NCBI GenBank assembly: GCA_004794785.1 | Contig: SJOL01009422.1 | Coordinates: forward strand, 245,789 to 309,788 | Direction: 5' to 3' | Source: Opisthorchis felineus | Taxonomy: Eukaryota > Platyhelminthes > Trematoda > Opisthorchiida > Opisthorchiidae | DNA length: 64,000 nt | In this document: piece by piece, positions 9,116 through 20,735 of the stretch | Position numbering within the stretch: the stretch's first letter is position 1 | Layout: the number at the start of each line of letters is the position of its first letter | Program-made: the position numbers and the translations under genes | The notes under the pieces: generated by a model | Seen by the model: the letters and a program-made list of their open reading frames with translations, nothing else | Told to the model about the DNA's origin: nothing | Databases searched by the model: none

Positions 9116-12100
9116 ACACACCTAAGATATCGTATTAATGATGCTACTTATATAATGCCTAGAAACTTATTATATCTAGTGCGCATGTTGCGTCAACTCT
9201 GACTATCCGTGACGAAACTTTTAAAATCATTTCCACATTTCTAATGGATATTTTGTCCTGTAAGTGTAGAAAACTTATACTGGAAAGCCAAGGATCGCTG
9301 TACATCTGTTTCATCCTTATTGGGAATCATCAGGATGAAATATTCAGTAGAGATTCTCAAATATCCCCACATAACCAACATAATTTAAGCCATTCAGAGG
9401 GCGATCAAAATGCACCGGATAAGTAAAACTTCCATCTGAGAAGTCGCCACTCGAGGAGTTGGTGAAGTGGTTTCCATGATTGAAGGATGAGTGTTATGAT
9501 AGCTTGTCTAAGTGAGAGCTACTCACACTGCCCTTCATTCGCCTGTGGCATAAAGTTCAATTCTTCAACCTATTAGCCGAGCGATCATGGGTTCTCAGCT
9601 GCCTGGGATTTCATGAGATGTGCAGTGCCGATGATGAAACAGCTGTATAATGTTCCTTAGCATTTCAGTATAGATTTGATATTTGCTTCAAACGGTCAAC
9701 TTTTTCCGCAACACTCTTAATGAAATCGACTTCTTCTCGTTGTCCTCTTGTGGAGACAAAAGCAGAACCGTAAAACGGTTGTAACTGTTGAGCGATATTG
9801 TACATGAGTGCAGAATTTTGTTTCATCTAAGCAGTTGGGCATAAAGTGTCCAATATGCATGCTTCCGGTGAGTGCATTCACAAACCACGACAGTCATCGC
9901 TGTTGCTGAGTGTTACAATTAGTCGACAATGTAGGTTTATGATGTGAAAATCCCTCTTCAATCAACTGGCTAATTTGCAACCTTGAGCAAATCACAAACG
10001 GCAGACCGGAGAAAGTATGGACGCACGCTGTAAACGGGCACAAAACTGACCTGGTGGTATTTTTAGTACCGAAATGGCGTAGACACGGTTAAGTATTCCT
10101 TTTGGATATATCTTAGTATAGAGCGATACGGCTGATAGACGCGTTGAAGTGAAATGCCTGGGGTACATAACCACAAAGCACTCACTAGGATGAGAGTGCG
10201 TGTCATGGCCACAAAGGAAGGTTTGAATTTGGTGTTGTCTATACTAAGTAGACTGATGACTGCTGATTTGTCCTATTCAGTGGTATAATGGTCCTGAAAC
10301 GGAGCTTCTGAATTGACCGCCGGTTTCCTGACGTCGACAGCCGACTTAGTCCTGTGGATAGTTGACTTCCATCACTGCAGGTATGACGAATTCTAAAGCT
10401 TGATTTAACATGAGAGGCAGAACCCCTGAGGGTTGCAAGCTTCAGCTATCTGGATCCCCAGTTGTGAAAATGGTGGATATCACCTATCATAATTCGATAA
10501 GGCCAAGATCGGTCCATATGGAACTTTTGGCCAGCAGATGAAACATGTGCCACTTCTGCCTGGATTGATCTACTCTAAGTTGCCTCCTCAAGTTCAGACG
10601 CAGTGCGTCTGGATGCGAGTCCATCTTTTATTCAGTAATAGCGGGTACTCATAAGTTTACGCCTCCCTATACTACTCATTTCAAAACACCTTTAAAAGTA
10701 GCACACATTCTGTGTAGTTGCGTAGATTGGCCAGAGCTGGGCGGTGAAAGACCATCAGTTTCACCCCGCAGTGTCTAAGTAATGGTGTTACGGTTGCGTT
10801 TACTGACTGGTGATCAGATGGTCGTTTTTATGTTTACCGGAGTTGGCATCTGGCCTTCATACGTTTCGTCATCAGTGGAGCAGGCACCATCAGTATGTGG
10901 TAAAAAAGGTCTCTTGGCTTGATCACGAAACAAACTTTCCTGTCTCTCATATGCAACAAGATAGCAGTACCTAGTAATGTATGGTGTGGCGACATTATGC
11001 AAAATCAGCCAGTCCCTCTAGAGAGTGTGTTTTGTTACCCAAGTCCTCTGGGAGCAACCTTGCAAACGCTTTCAAAATGAAATGATGTTCTCGTTCCCCT
11101 GATTATTTTCTTGTTTGGCTAGGGACATTGAACCAGCTCTTTGTTTGGAGGTCTGAAAGGGGGGTAGAATGGCAATGTTCGTAAGAACCCTCCGGCAACC
11201 AAATCCGTGGAAGAGGAAAGATAGACGTTCACACTGAATATGAAATTAGCACACAGTGCCTAGCGAAACCCGTTGGAATTTGTCTTTTATCCGAGCTCCG
11301 ATGATGGGGGCAAACGGAAACTCAACATTTGATAAAACTAGTTCTTCATCCTTCTAAGAGTTATTTCCTTACACGGAGGACTAATGTGGTCCAGTTCCCA
11401 GTTTATCCCAAATTCATCATTCAACAATATCACCTGAAAAACGGTGCTTCTGACAATCAGATTACAGTTGTCATTAGGAATTTCGAGTTAGCGTATTGCT
11501 ACTAGGTCCCCAATGGATACTATCCTACATGTAGTATACAAGGTGAGATTTACCTTTATTTTAAAGGTGAATGACTACAACATGTGAACAATCCTCACTT
11601 AGTCTTCACCAAACGGCCAGTTTCTACATTCCCCTTAATCACACTATCGTCAGGGAATGTGATTCAAACACAAGTCTTAAACCAACGTTTGGTCCAAACT
11701 CCCGAGAACATGATGACAGGATGAAGTTATAAGACAAAACGTTGGCTGTTTGTTTGAAATGTTCACGCCCAGGGCAAGACTGGGCGAACTGGAAAAGCGT
11801 TTACATTCCGTAAATTGGCTGCTGAGGGTCACCTTTACCCATAACAGTAAAGAACACTCTTGACAAAATGAGCCAGAAGAAAAATAAAAACACTGAAAAA
11901 AGTGGAGATGTTTTTACCAAGTGCAGTAATTGTAATTTTATACTGAAATTGGTGGTAAAGAATCATCTTGATTAATTGTAAACAGACATATCATTGGTGT
12001 ACATCTGGGTTCGTGTTAACAACACTACTATCTATCTCATCACTCTTTATCTCATGGGTGATTTCGTGAAGGACAACACAGAGCTAAAGAGCGTTGTTCA

Positions 12101-12499
12101 CTTTTTTCAGTTAGAAATTGATACGTCCATATGAATGTTGCATGAATAAATGCTATCAATTAAACTTTCGGTGCTATCCGTAACCAGGCCATCCAGTCTA
12201 CCACTGGTCAACTCATGCGCTCATCAACGGAGTTTGAAAACCAACGCTCTTAATTTATTCTCTCTGTGTTCTGGTCCGACAGAGAGAGTGAACGATCGAA
12301 ATTACCATAGCAACGTTCCAGAGCCATTTAGATATCAGAACTCTCGAAACGTATTGTAGTGGTCTGGTTGGAAAATTACCTGAATTTGCAATTACGGACT
12401 GCTCGCCAAGGTTGTCTGTTTATAGCTGTATCATTCTAAACAGCGGATTGCAAACCCGTTGTTTGTGTAGTTAGTTTCGTTGAAAATAAACGATACATC
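9116..12499. other. Unassigned sequence
   Basis: No gene, RNA or known repeat recognised on either strand. Open frames are short (at most about 62 codons) and lack domain character. Part may be older decayed retrotransposon. Confidence 0.5.
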
Positions 12500-13300
12500 C
12501 ACTTGCACGCCAATTTCGTTTTGATGGTAGGCCAAAGTGGACCCACGTGAATATCTTATTTTTGACGTTCTCCAACTCAATAAAAGATTGAGCTGGATTC
12601 AGTTGACTCTGCTATCGACATTGAATTGGTGTGCAAGTGAGTGTACATTGCGAACTGACCCAAGTAGAAATCAGGATTGACTGAAGGAAGCCTCAAGACT
12701 GAGAGAGGTATAACCGGTTGTAAGCTGTCAAGGAGTTTTCAGCAAATTTGAGTAGTGTTCCTAAAAAAAATATGATGCCATACCAAAAGGAACCTGAGAC
12801 AGTTTGCGTGTAACACATTCAGGAGAGTACACCAGGGAGATTTAAATGAGTTTTGCGCCAGAAGAGAACGGACGTGCAAATGACTGTAGTCCGCTAGTTT
12901 CGTTCAATTTTTATTATAAGCGGAATATAAAGTTAGCGAAAAGTCGGAGACGGCGCCCAAAGTTGGAGGAAACAAGTCACGAGCTGTCCACATTGTTCAT
13001 CAGCACCCCCGGAAAATATACTGCGGTGTCCCGATTATCGTACCAACGGCAAAATGAGGCAGGCCCTGTGCGACACATTCATATGAATAATAACAAAAAA
13101 GATATACTCAGCTGAGTTTCAGGTTAGCCTACCGTTAAAAGTCAATAGGTATGCAAATGGATGTAGTTCGCAGACGGTGAACAATTTGGAGTGAAGTAAA
13201 ACAAAAGGCCATTGGGAAATAGAGGGCCCGAAGAAGGGTAAAACCGGTTTTGGGTTGTCAATAGCTTCCCTGGTAGCATATTTGTGGAGGAATGAATAGG
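12500..13300 (+). repeat. Tandem array of the ~246-bp hammerhead repeat (three diverged units)
   Basis: The unit landmark GCAAATGAGTGTA recurs as GCAAGTGAGTGTA (about 12634), GCAAATGACTGTA (12876) and GCAAATGGATGTA (13152), spaced 242 and 276 bp. Each is followed at the right distance by the 3' half: TATAACCGGTTGTAAGCTGT and CAAGGAGTTTTCAGC; then GGAAACAAGTCACGAGCTGT; then AAAACCGGTTTTGGGTTGTC. The first unit also has the 5' inverted partner CATCCACTTGCACGCCAATT. The hammerhead core boxes are decayed in all three. Unit length agrees with the solo element at 51978-52223. Confidence 0.65.
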
Positions 13301-13893
13301 TCGTCATTTTTTCTGGAGTGGTCGCTGAGAAACGAACCTGTGCCATTTTTTTCTAGTTTGTGCCTACGACGTTCCAAGTGTCTTTTTCCGACATGATTCA
13401 AACATCCTGATTTTTTCTAAGCATCTTTCGGATAAATTATTTCGTCTGGCACGAAAAGATTTCTAGGTTCATTAACATCCTAATAAATATCTCCCTTAAA
13501 GAAGTGCCGTGAAAAAGGACGAAACGTTGCTTTTATGACGCTTTCTTTTCGTCTGCTTCTAATGCATCGTCAGGGGCAGGTCTCTAAAATTGCACATTCC
13601 TCCCAGCCCGAGAGATGCATTCTTGTTATTACCTACCACATTCCATCAGGGTGCTAAGATGCATGGTTACTGGAGTTTGGCGTGTAACTGGCAGGCGAAT
13701 CATACCAAATCCAAAATATGGAGTGATACCGGGCAGTGGTTTTGTTGCCTTCCATAACCATAGAAATGTTTGCCTCACTAACCTCAAAGGAATAATCTTA
13801 TGGGTAATAGAATAGGACAAGAAGGCACTTCAGCTTCGGGGAGATGAAACAGCGCAGTAAATTCGCCCCAATTTTTCAGTCCCATCAGGATCA
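13301..13893. other. Unassigned sequence
   Basis: No gene recognised. GGACGAAACGTTGC near 13518 echoes the ribozyme tail of the Penelope element, but no complete hammerhead could be assembled around it. Confidence 0.35.
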
Positions 13894-13894
13894 T

Positions 13895-13969
13895 TATATA
13901 TATATATATATATNNNNNNNNNNNNNNNNNNNNNNNNNNNNNNNNNNNNNNNNNNNNNNNNTATATATA
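13895..13969. repeat. TA microsatellite containing an assembly gap
   Basis: TA dinucleotides at 13895-13913 and 13962-13969 flank 48 N at 13914-13961. The true repeat length is unknown. Confidence 0.97.
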
Positions 13970-15689
13970 GCCATCAAGATTCTTTTGTTATTGTCATCCA
14001 GCTCCTTCTCGGCATCGGCGGCCTCAAAATCGTTATCATCCCACAGTAGGCCATGGAATTCATCAAAATGCGTTTTGTTCTCTGCCTTAAACTAACACTG
14101 AATCGAGCCGTATGCGTCAGAATATTTAGCTAGTACGGAGGGTTCACAAAGAAAGCTATTAAAACATTTCACTACTCACGCACCACAAGTAGTGTGAAGA
14201 AAGCTCAGGTTATAACTAACTCTTCGCTGCTCGATTCAGTTATTCTAAACACGACATTCGCCAATAATGCTCACGTGTCGCCAGCCAACTACGTCTGAAC
14301 AAGGGTTGTCTTAATTCTCGGATGAGAATTTAAAACATCACCTGCTTACATATTTTTCCTGCCCGTCTCTTTGAAGGCCTGCAAACAATGTGTGCTTCTT
14401 TTTCGAGTGCAAACAAACGGGAATAAAACATGTATTTCAGTCATTCCTTCCAACGTAGGCTCTTTCTTTTACTTCATAGCATTAAAAAGTGCCTTTCACT
14501 TCGTTATATATTTCAGAGACAGCCAACAGGCAGAAAAACTTTGATATCAGCACCATATAGTATGGCGGTTTTATTCTGCATTCATCCATGAAAAGGAACA
14601 AAGTACGCTCTCTGAGTAGCATAGGCCATAGTGTTCATTCTGCGGCAAGCCAGGGTCGACAGGCCTGGATTTGATAGGACAGACGGGAACTGAGGAAATC
14701 GATCTAAGAAATTCTTGTGTCTGAATCAAATGTATCCGGGGCAAATCGGGCGACCATATGTTTCAGGATGGTTGGTAAACTGCTGGCGGTCTGTGTGAAG
14801 CCGAATGTGGGGCCAGAGATAAGCCGCTAGTGCTTAGGTGAACGCGACAGAATGTGATCGGCGAGTGGTCACACTTAGACGAATTGGCTGACACTAATCA
14901 GTCTAGGTCAGCTAACATAACTGATCACCAACACTGATTCTCTTAAATCCAAGTGCTCACAGCATTCGTCAATACCCTTCGGCTGCAAGTGAACACTGTA
15001 ATTTTTCAAAAAAACACTTCCCCAAGGACGCTGTCTGAGGGTTGCCCATTGCCGTGTAAATTCTGTAGGTTTGGTCAGCCGGGCGATAAAACATTGGTCG
15101 CATAGATATTGGTATTGTTGTTTCTCAGTAGAACGGTAAAATAAGCCCTGGTTTGCAATAGGAGCAAATTTACCTCAGCCGCTCCCTGGCGCTTCCTCAG
15201 CGCCTTAAGACGGAGCACGTCCGTGACCGGTTATTCCTATTCTGCCCAGGTTCATCCACTTACAAGCTGCAAAAGCCGATATGGCTTCGTTTTCACTTGG
15301 CACAATGAACCTTTTTGAAAGACCTTTTTATGTTTACGGATTGCGGTGCGCTGTTCCTGAAAAGTATTCACAGCATTTGGCTCGATCGTTTTGTTAGGTC
15401 TCAGATTGTAGTTTAATCACGGTTGTCGGAAGGCAGCCAAGTTCTGGCCGTCTTCAATTTCGAGTCTAACCCAGCAAATGGCTGCGGCTACTTTGTTCTG
15501 AACTGCGGTTATAAGTCATTAGTTTCACTCAACTTATCTAGAGTTGTGTTTGCCTCAGTACTGAATATCATCTGCTTTTGCTCGTTTGGTAACTTTAGTA
15601 AGCCACGATCCTGGGCACATAGCGTAACCCCAGTCTGTCACAGAGAATATTTCTCGTCCAACGTAATTTCTTTGTTCTCAGCAGACTCT
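13970..15689. other. Unassigned sequence
   Basis: No gene or repeat recognised. The open frame at 15423-15764 has no domain and overlaps the start of a possible Gypsy relic. Confidence 0.4.
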
Positions 15690-15990
15690 GAAATTTTCTG
15701 GTACGTTGAATGGTTCAACAGGCGCCCTGTAATCAACCTGATTGACAGTGATATCGGACCATGACAGAGTCCAATCTGTAGCTGATGTTAAGTTCGGTCA
15801 CACAGTTGAAGGGTCTGCATTGCAATCAGTGCCACAAATTACTCTTTTATGCGGACAATATAGTCATCCCTGTCGAAATATCATGGAGTTTACTGGTTTC
15901 TCATGTCCACCTCTTGCACATCAAAGACTTGAGAGGTTTCTTTCAGAAAGTGAATAAGGGGCGGATTAGCCCATAGCTGTCAGTAGGCCA
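15690..15990 (+). mobile_element. Possible Gypsy-type reverse transcriptase relic
   Basis: One plus frame reads QLKGLHCNQCHKLLFYADNI and, after a short interval, HIKDLRGFFQKVNKGRISP. This resembles the RT segment VLKGLHW-x-x-CLVYLDDIIV with a following VFQRL-x-x-A-x-L-x-L-x-P, with YADN in place of the catalytic YxDD. No protease, RNase H or integrase was seen nearby, so the assignment is tentative. A LINE RT is an alternative. Confidence 0.35.
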
Positions 15991-16040
15991 TGAGTGTTAG
16001 TAGTTTTAGCTTCATTGCACAGGAGCCAGATTATTTCACT

Positions 16041-16042
<2 letters not shown>

Positions 16043-16087
<45 letters not shown>
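16043..16087. repeat. AT dinucleotide microsatellite
   Basis: An uninterrupted run of 45 bp of alternating A and T. Confidence 0.98.
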
Positions 16088-16089
<2 letters not shown>

Positions 16090-17184
16090 TTACCAGTAAG
16101 ACACAGGTGATCAGTTCATTGGGTGGATTTGGGCGGAAGCCTCGATCCTGTGTATCAATCCGTGAATCCGTGAAAGTGCTTGCGGACTTATTCATCCTCC
16201 GGCTGTGAATAAAGCCTTGTAGGAGCGTACACAATAGAACGCATTAAATGGTCTTTCTTACAGTTGAAGGGAAAGAACTATCCCTCAAGCACTGACGCAG
16301 TTCGATCCATTCAACATTATTCCGTTCATTTCACTAGCTTCTCGAAATCTGACAACCATCTGTTGAAGTTAATAAAAACGTTCTGCCACCTTCTTGCTAT
16401 TTTCTATGGTTGCGTATTCACTATTCCTTGAGGAGGGGCTAATTAATTCACAAGATAGCATTTCACTGCCTTGGTAGCGAGATCCTGATGCTGCAAGGGC
16501 GTTTCAAGCAGTGATCAACCGCTGAGCAATCAAAATATGGGGTTAATGAGGATCGCCTTTTCTTTGACTTAAATTTCCACTGTTTCCATGGCTATGAAGA
16601 TGCCGATTGCCGGGATGGAACGTTCTACAGTTGCCACAATGTTGTCGGAGTGTACAACACAGATTTATCTGTAAGCTTTGTCCACCTAGTGACACTCGAA
16701 ATGAATGAGCCTGTAGTTCGTTGTCTGGTGACCTGATAAGATTTCACATTATGGTCAACCTATGAAAAGCAAAGCTTCAGAGATTGTAGCCCACACAGCT
16801 ATTCTATTAATGAGTTTCGACCATCATGATTGGCACGCAGGTTTTCAATGGAGTTCTGTGTACAAAAAATGGCATCCGTTGACTTTTTCATGTAATCCGA
16901 TTGCTCTTCTTAATGCTTATGCATGTCTTCCATTTGTTCCTTGTGTCTGACCGCCTAAAATTTCCCACCTGCCGGAAAAAGGTACCGGTGCATCTGTATC
17001 CACAGCATCCATGCATCCTTTACGCAGGCACCTGGCTGCTCTACGAATGTTAATTTTGAACCTAAGTCACGTGAGTTATAAAGCGCTTTAGGTTTCGCTG
17101 AATTGTACGGCCAAGTAACCGTAGGAAACTGGACTATATAACCACTGCGATCCAAAGTACTGTCACTACACCAACATTCGATGT
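16088..17184. other. Unassigned sequence
   Basis: No gene, RNA gene or known repeat recognised on either strand. Confidence 0.45.
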
Positions 17185-17598
17185 GTGTTCATATCTCAGG
17201 TCAGCATGCATATGACTCTACTGGTGGGTGCCCTTCACGTTATTCGTGAACCGATGGAAAGATCCTTTCTCACACAGTTTGGATCACCTCTCACTAGCAC
17301 TTCGACTAACTTCATCGCGGCCGAAATGCACTTATCCAGTTGTTTCTTTTCATTCGATTTTACAGACATAGTAAACGGATTCAGAGGAGCACCTTGGGAT
17401 GCCTATCGGGCAGCTCAAGAGTTAGTATACTTTGATTCGCGTAAACCCGATGTGGTTTCGGTTGTAAGCACGTATGAATGCGGTGGAAAAACGATGGAAT
17501 GCCAATCGATGGATTTCAGAAAACGAAGTTACAGGAACTTGTTCCAGGACGTGAACTTTCAGTACAGTTTGTCTCAGAGTTTGGCTTTTGCTCCATAG
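17185..17598 (+). other. Open frame of 137 codons with exon-like 3' half, unidentified
   Basis: Inside the frame a strong pyrimidine-rich acceptor (TTTCTTTTCATTCGATTTTACAG) ends at 17364. After it the frame reads IVNGFRGAPWDAYRAAQELV and continues for about 77 codons to TAG at 17596-17598, with an ATTAAA about 50 nt further on. This could be the last exon of an unidentified plus-strand gene. I do not recognise the family and found no upstream exon, so a chance frame is equally possible. Confidence 0.25.
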
Positions 17599-18299
17599 CA
17601 TTCAGTGAATAGAGATTTCTCAGTGTGTGGAAACAAACGATTTGTAAAAATTTATTAAACAAGCAACTATCTATTAGGATGACGGAACCAGGGTAACGAT
17701 GCACGCGGTGCTCAAACAAATGGGTTTCATGTACTTCATGAAGCATTATTTGAACACCCAGGTAATGAGGCTTCCGTCGTAGTATTACTCGGACGAAAAT
17801 TGTGTCCGGGTGGTGAAGTCTTTAAACATCTATTGTATATTCAGAAATCAAACCTACATGATCGCCAATGTTGCCAGGTTCTCTAGAACGTCCGGAAATT
17901 TCGACCCAATGACAAAGCATACATTCGTAACTAACGGCTGATACCACCAGTGAGACTTTCTTAGGAACTAGTACAGAAGGGTAAAAAAACGCGGAAACCG
18001 CCTAAGACTAGTTCTGCATCGCTTAGGAATAGTGGCGAACCGTGAGAGAAAGAAAATCCTCCTGGTTTCAGTGCACATGTTACTTTAGTTTTATGAGTAG
18101 TTCAATACGACGGATTAAACGCTGCCACACTCCACCGGTGCACTAATTAAAGAGTGAGTTATCTGAGATAGGTCAGCTCTTTCCGGACATGGAGCAGAGT
18201 TGGCCGATATTTGAGTAGTAACCTTCATGAAAGGGCACCATTCTTAATGAAGCAGTTGTTAGGCTGTAACCCAATCTTGTTGATAATGTGAAGAGATTT
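17599..18299. other. Unassigned sequence
   Basis: No gene or known repeat recognised. It contains the ATTAAA near 17653 mentioned with the preceding open frame. Confidence 0.45.
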
Positions 18300-18495
18300 G
18301 GAACATACAATCAAGTTTTCACCAGACAATTGAAGTTACCCCATACTGAAAAGTCAAGATAGAATGCACAGCCGTTTCCTACTTACTAAGAATCATCAGC
18401 AGTGCTCGTCCCACGAAACTCCAAGGGATATCGAACCCGTGAACCCTCGACCGGCATTTGAACGCTAAATCGTTCGGCAGATCAGTAGTGTGAAT
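18300..18495 (-). repeat. tRNA-like SINE with hammerhead motif
   Basis: On the minus strand a tRNA-like head has GGGTTCGATATCCC (B box, about 18438-18425) preceded by GCCGAACGATTTAGCG. It is followed by TTGGAGTTTCGTGGGACGAG, then the hammerhead box CTGATGA (18399-18393), a 14-nt stem-II region, GAAAC (18378-18374), and TTTTCAGTATGGGGTAACTT. Schistosomes have tRNA-related SINE-like repeats that carry a hammerhead (the Sm-alpha type), and the order here is the same. Stem III does not pair well, so activity is doubtful. Confidence 0.55.
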
Positions 18496-18499
18496 AACT

Positions 18500-20645
18500 C
18501 CCACTTAGACAGGATATGGCGCCAATCATCGTTCAGTCGGGGGATTCACGTCAACTGTTCACATGTTGCTTGCATCTCCAAGTGAAGACATCTTAGGTGG
18601 AATGTTCACGCAACTTTTATCTACACTACCTATCGTTTATCGTATTTCGAGGAAATTCTGAGTCTTGTGAGATGCGCATTGCTGATGCCCCCCCCCAAAA
18701 AAAAATTGAGAAGCCGTACGGGATTTTCGGCATATTTTGAGGTAATACCAATTACAAATAAGTTGTATTGTATCAGTGAACACTACGCTTGCGAGACTAT
18801 CAAATACCGGATCTTAAGTACAAGCTTGATCAAACTCTTTGACAGTCCATGTATTTCTTACTCGACTGCTAGTTACCGGAAATGATGACTCACTCGAGGC
18901 TGTACACGAACTATGGTTGATGTGTACCGTTCCATCAACTAATTGAGAGTAACTCTTGTTGTTCAACAGCTGCACTTGTAACCCAAGTGTAAAGTGACAG
19001 TGATTTTACAATAAGAAATGTGTGGCCCAGAAAATAAGTCAACAAATGGGGCAAAATGGTGCAATTAAATTGATACAGGCTGGAGGCTTTCAACCGAGGC
19101 CAGACAACTAACGCATACACGTATTCAAACTAACTCGGACTGCAGTAGTGGTCAACGTGAAGAAAGTGCTACATGAAGCAGGCTTGGAATCCTTATTTGG
19201 TAAGACAGCCGAGCTGTTCACCATGTGCAAAAAAGACCATTCGTTTCAGCAGTGCACAGTTTGCGTGATAAATAAGTGCCGAAGTTGAGCTTTATGGTTC
19301 TTTTGAAAAGGGCCTGTTGCACGACTAGACCATGACTGTTGAAAGGGTGCAGTTTTTTTGATTCACACGACAAATCCAGCAAACTTGGAAGGGTAAAGAT
19401 TCATTAAACCGTTTGTTTCTCCCTTGCATCGCAGGTGAACAATGAAGAGCGGAACCAGCCGGTTCGACGTCCGCTACTGTTACGTTCAAGTCTGTGACAA
19501 CCGATTTTCTTGTCGACCAAACGTTCTTTGTGGCTACTGTTCACAGCTTTGTGATAGACGCGTGTTTTGGACAAGCCAGAAATTTTTTTGGCCACCCGTG
19601 CTCTACTGAGTTTCTTGACTTTCTTCCTAAAATGCGTTTGTTTCGTTTAAAACCTTGCCAACTAAAAGTATGTCCATTACCAAAGTTCATTTTCTGATAG
19701 CATTTTGTGGTCCATAACTACGAGTAATGATTGAGTCAGAAGCATTCGCACGAAAAAACGCCAGTTTTGTCATTCGAAAAAGTGTCAGAGCCAAATGGAC
19801 AACACGGTTTGTTGAATGCGAATTTATTCAGTCACTTCATGCATCCGCAGTCAATTCAATAAGTTCATATGCGTGAACATGAGCCGCAAGAAATATGCAG
19901 TCACTGACTTTTATTTCGGCGACTTGATTTGCTTCGTATTGATACCCCACGACCAAGCGCAACTCCGAAGAATGTGTACGCGGGTCTAGTAAATAATAAC
20001 GAAATAAACAAAAACGCGCCACATGCGTCATCAAAATCTATTTTGGCGAAACTCAACGCAGCAAAGATGTACACCCCATCTCTATTCGGAGGCGGTATTG
20101 CCCAGTTCTGGTTCAATTTTCATAAATATTACCACCCACTTTGAACCACCTATAAGCAGTATCTCTGGAAAACATATGCCTGACGCACGTGAGAAATATT
20201 TATTTGAAACCTAGTTATGATCTACCACTGTCTGTGTGCTCTCTTCCTAAGTCTTACGCTTCTTTACTCGATCCAAGCCGTTCGCACGGGCTTGTTTTGA
20301 AGGGTTGTGCCTCTGATGGCGCGTTTAGGACCCTAGGGGTTTGTCATCAACTATGCCCGTGAGCAGGTTGAAGTATATGAGCTTTTTCAGCATACGTGAG
20401 CTGTTTACATAGCCTCATAGCTAATATGCTGTTCCGACGCACTTAGTTTCGGTGTGCTTCAGATGGGTTACCGTAGCGCACTCGAACTGACGTTGGAAGA
20501 ACCTGTGCTTGCGTTGAGGTAGAAATCATAAGTACAGCCTTAAAACGTACCAAAAATACAGAAACAGAAGCAACTTTAGAGTATTATGGCTATCAATTTG
20601 ATGACGTATTGCGGCATATAATTAGCTCGGGTGCTCTTCTTGGTC
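18500..20645. other. Unassigned sequence
   Basis: No gene or known repeat recognised on either strand. Short open frames near 18667, 19494 and 19929 lack domain character. Confidence 0.5.
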
Positions 20646-20735
20646 ATTGATCCGTTCACCCATCTCAGCAGTTGGATTGCAAACGTTTCACTACCAATCT
20701 AGATGGCATCGCCAGTGCCAGGTTGACTGGGTAGA
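20646..20735 (-). repeat. Hammerhead-like motif, probably another PLE tail
   Basis: The minus strand reads CTGGCGA (20715-20709), TGCCA, ATCTAGAT-like loop, TGGTA, then GTGAAACGTT (GAAAC at 20689-20685). This is a hammerhead layout with A-to-G in the first core box and a 5-bp stem II. The GAAACGTTTGC ending resembles the Penelope-type ribozymes at 1399 and 25806 but the stem II sequence is different, so it is a separate family. Confidence 0.4.

Noticed and set aside
12846..13115. 89-codon plus-strand open frame with basic stretch
   Set aside because: It lies within the tandem ribozyme repeat, so coding is unlikely.
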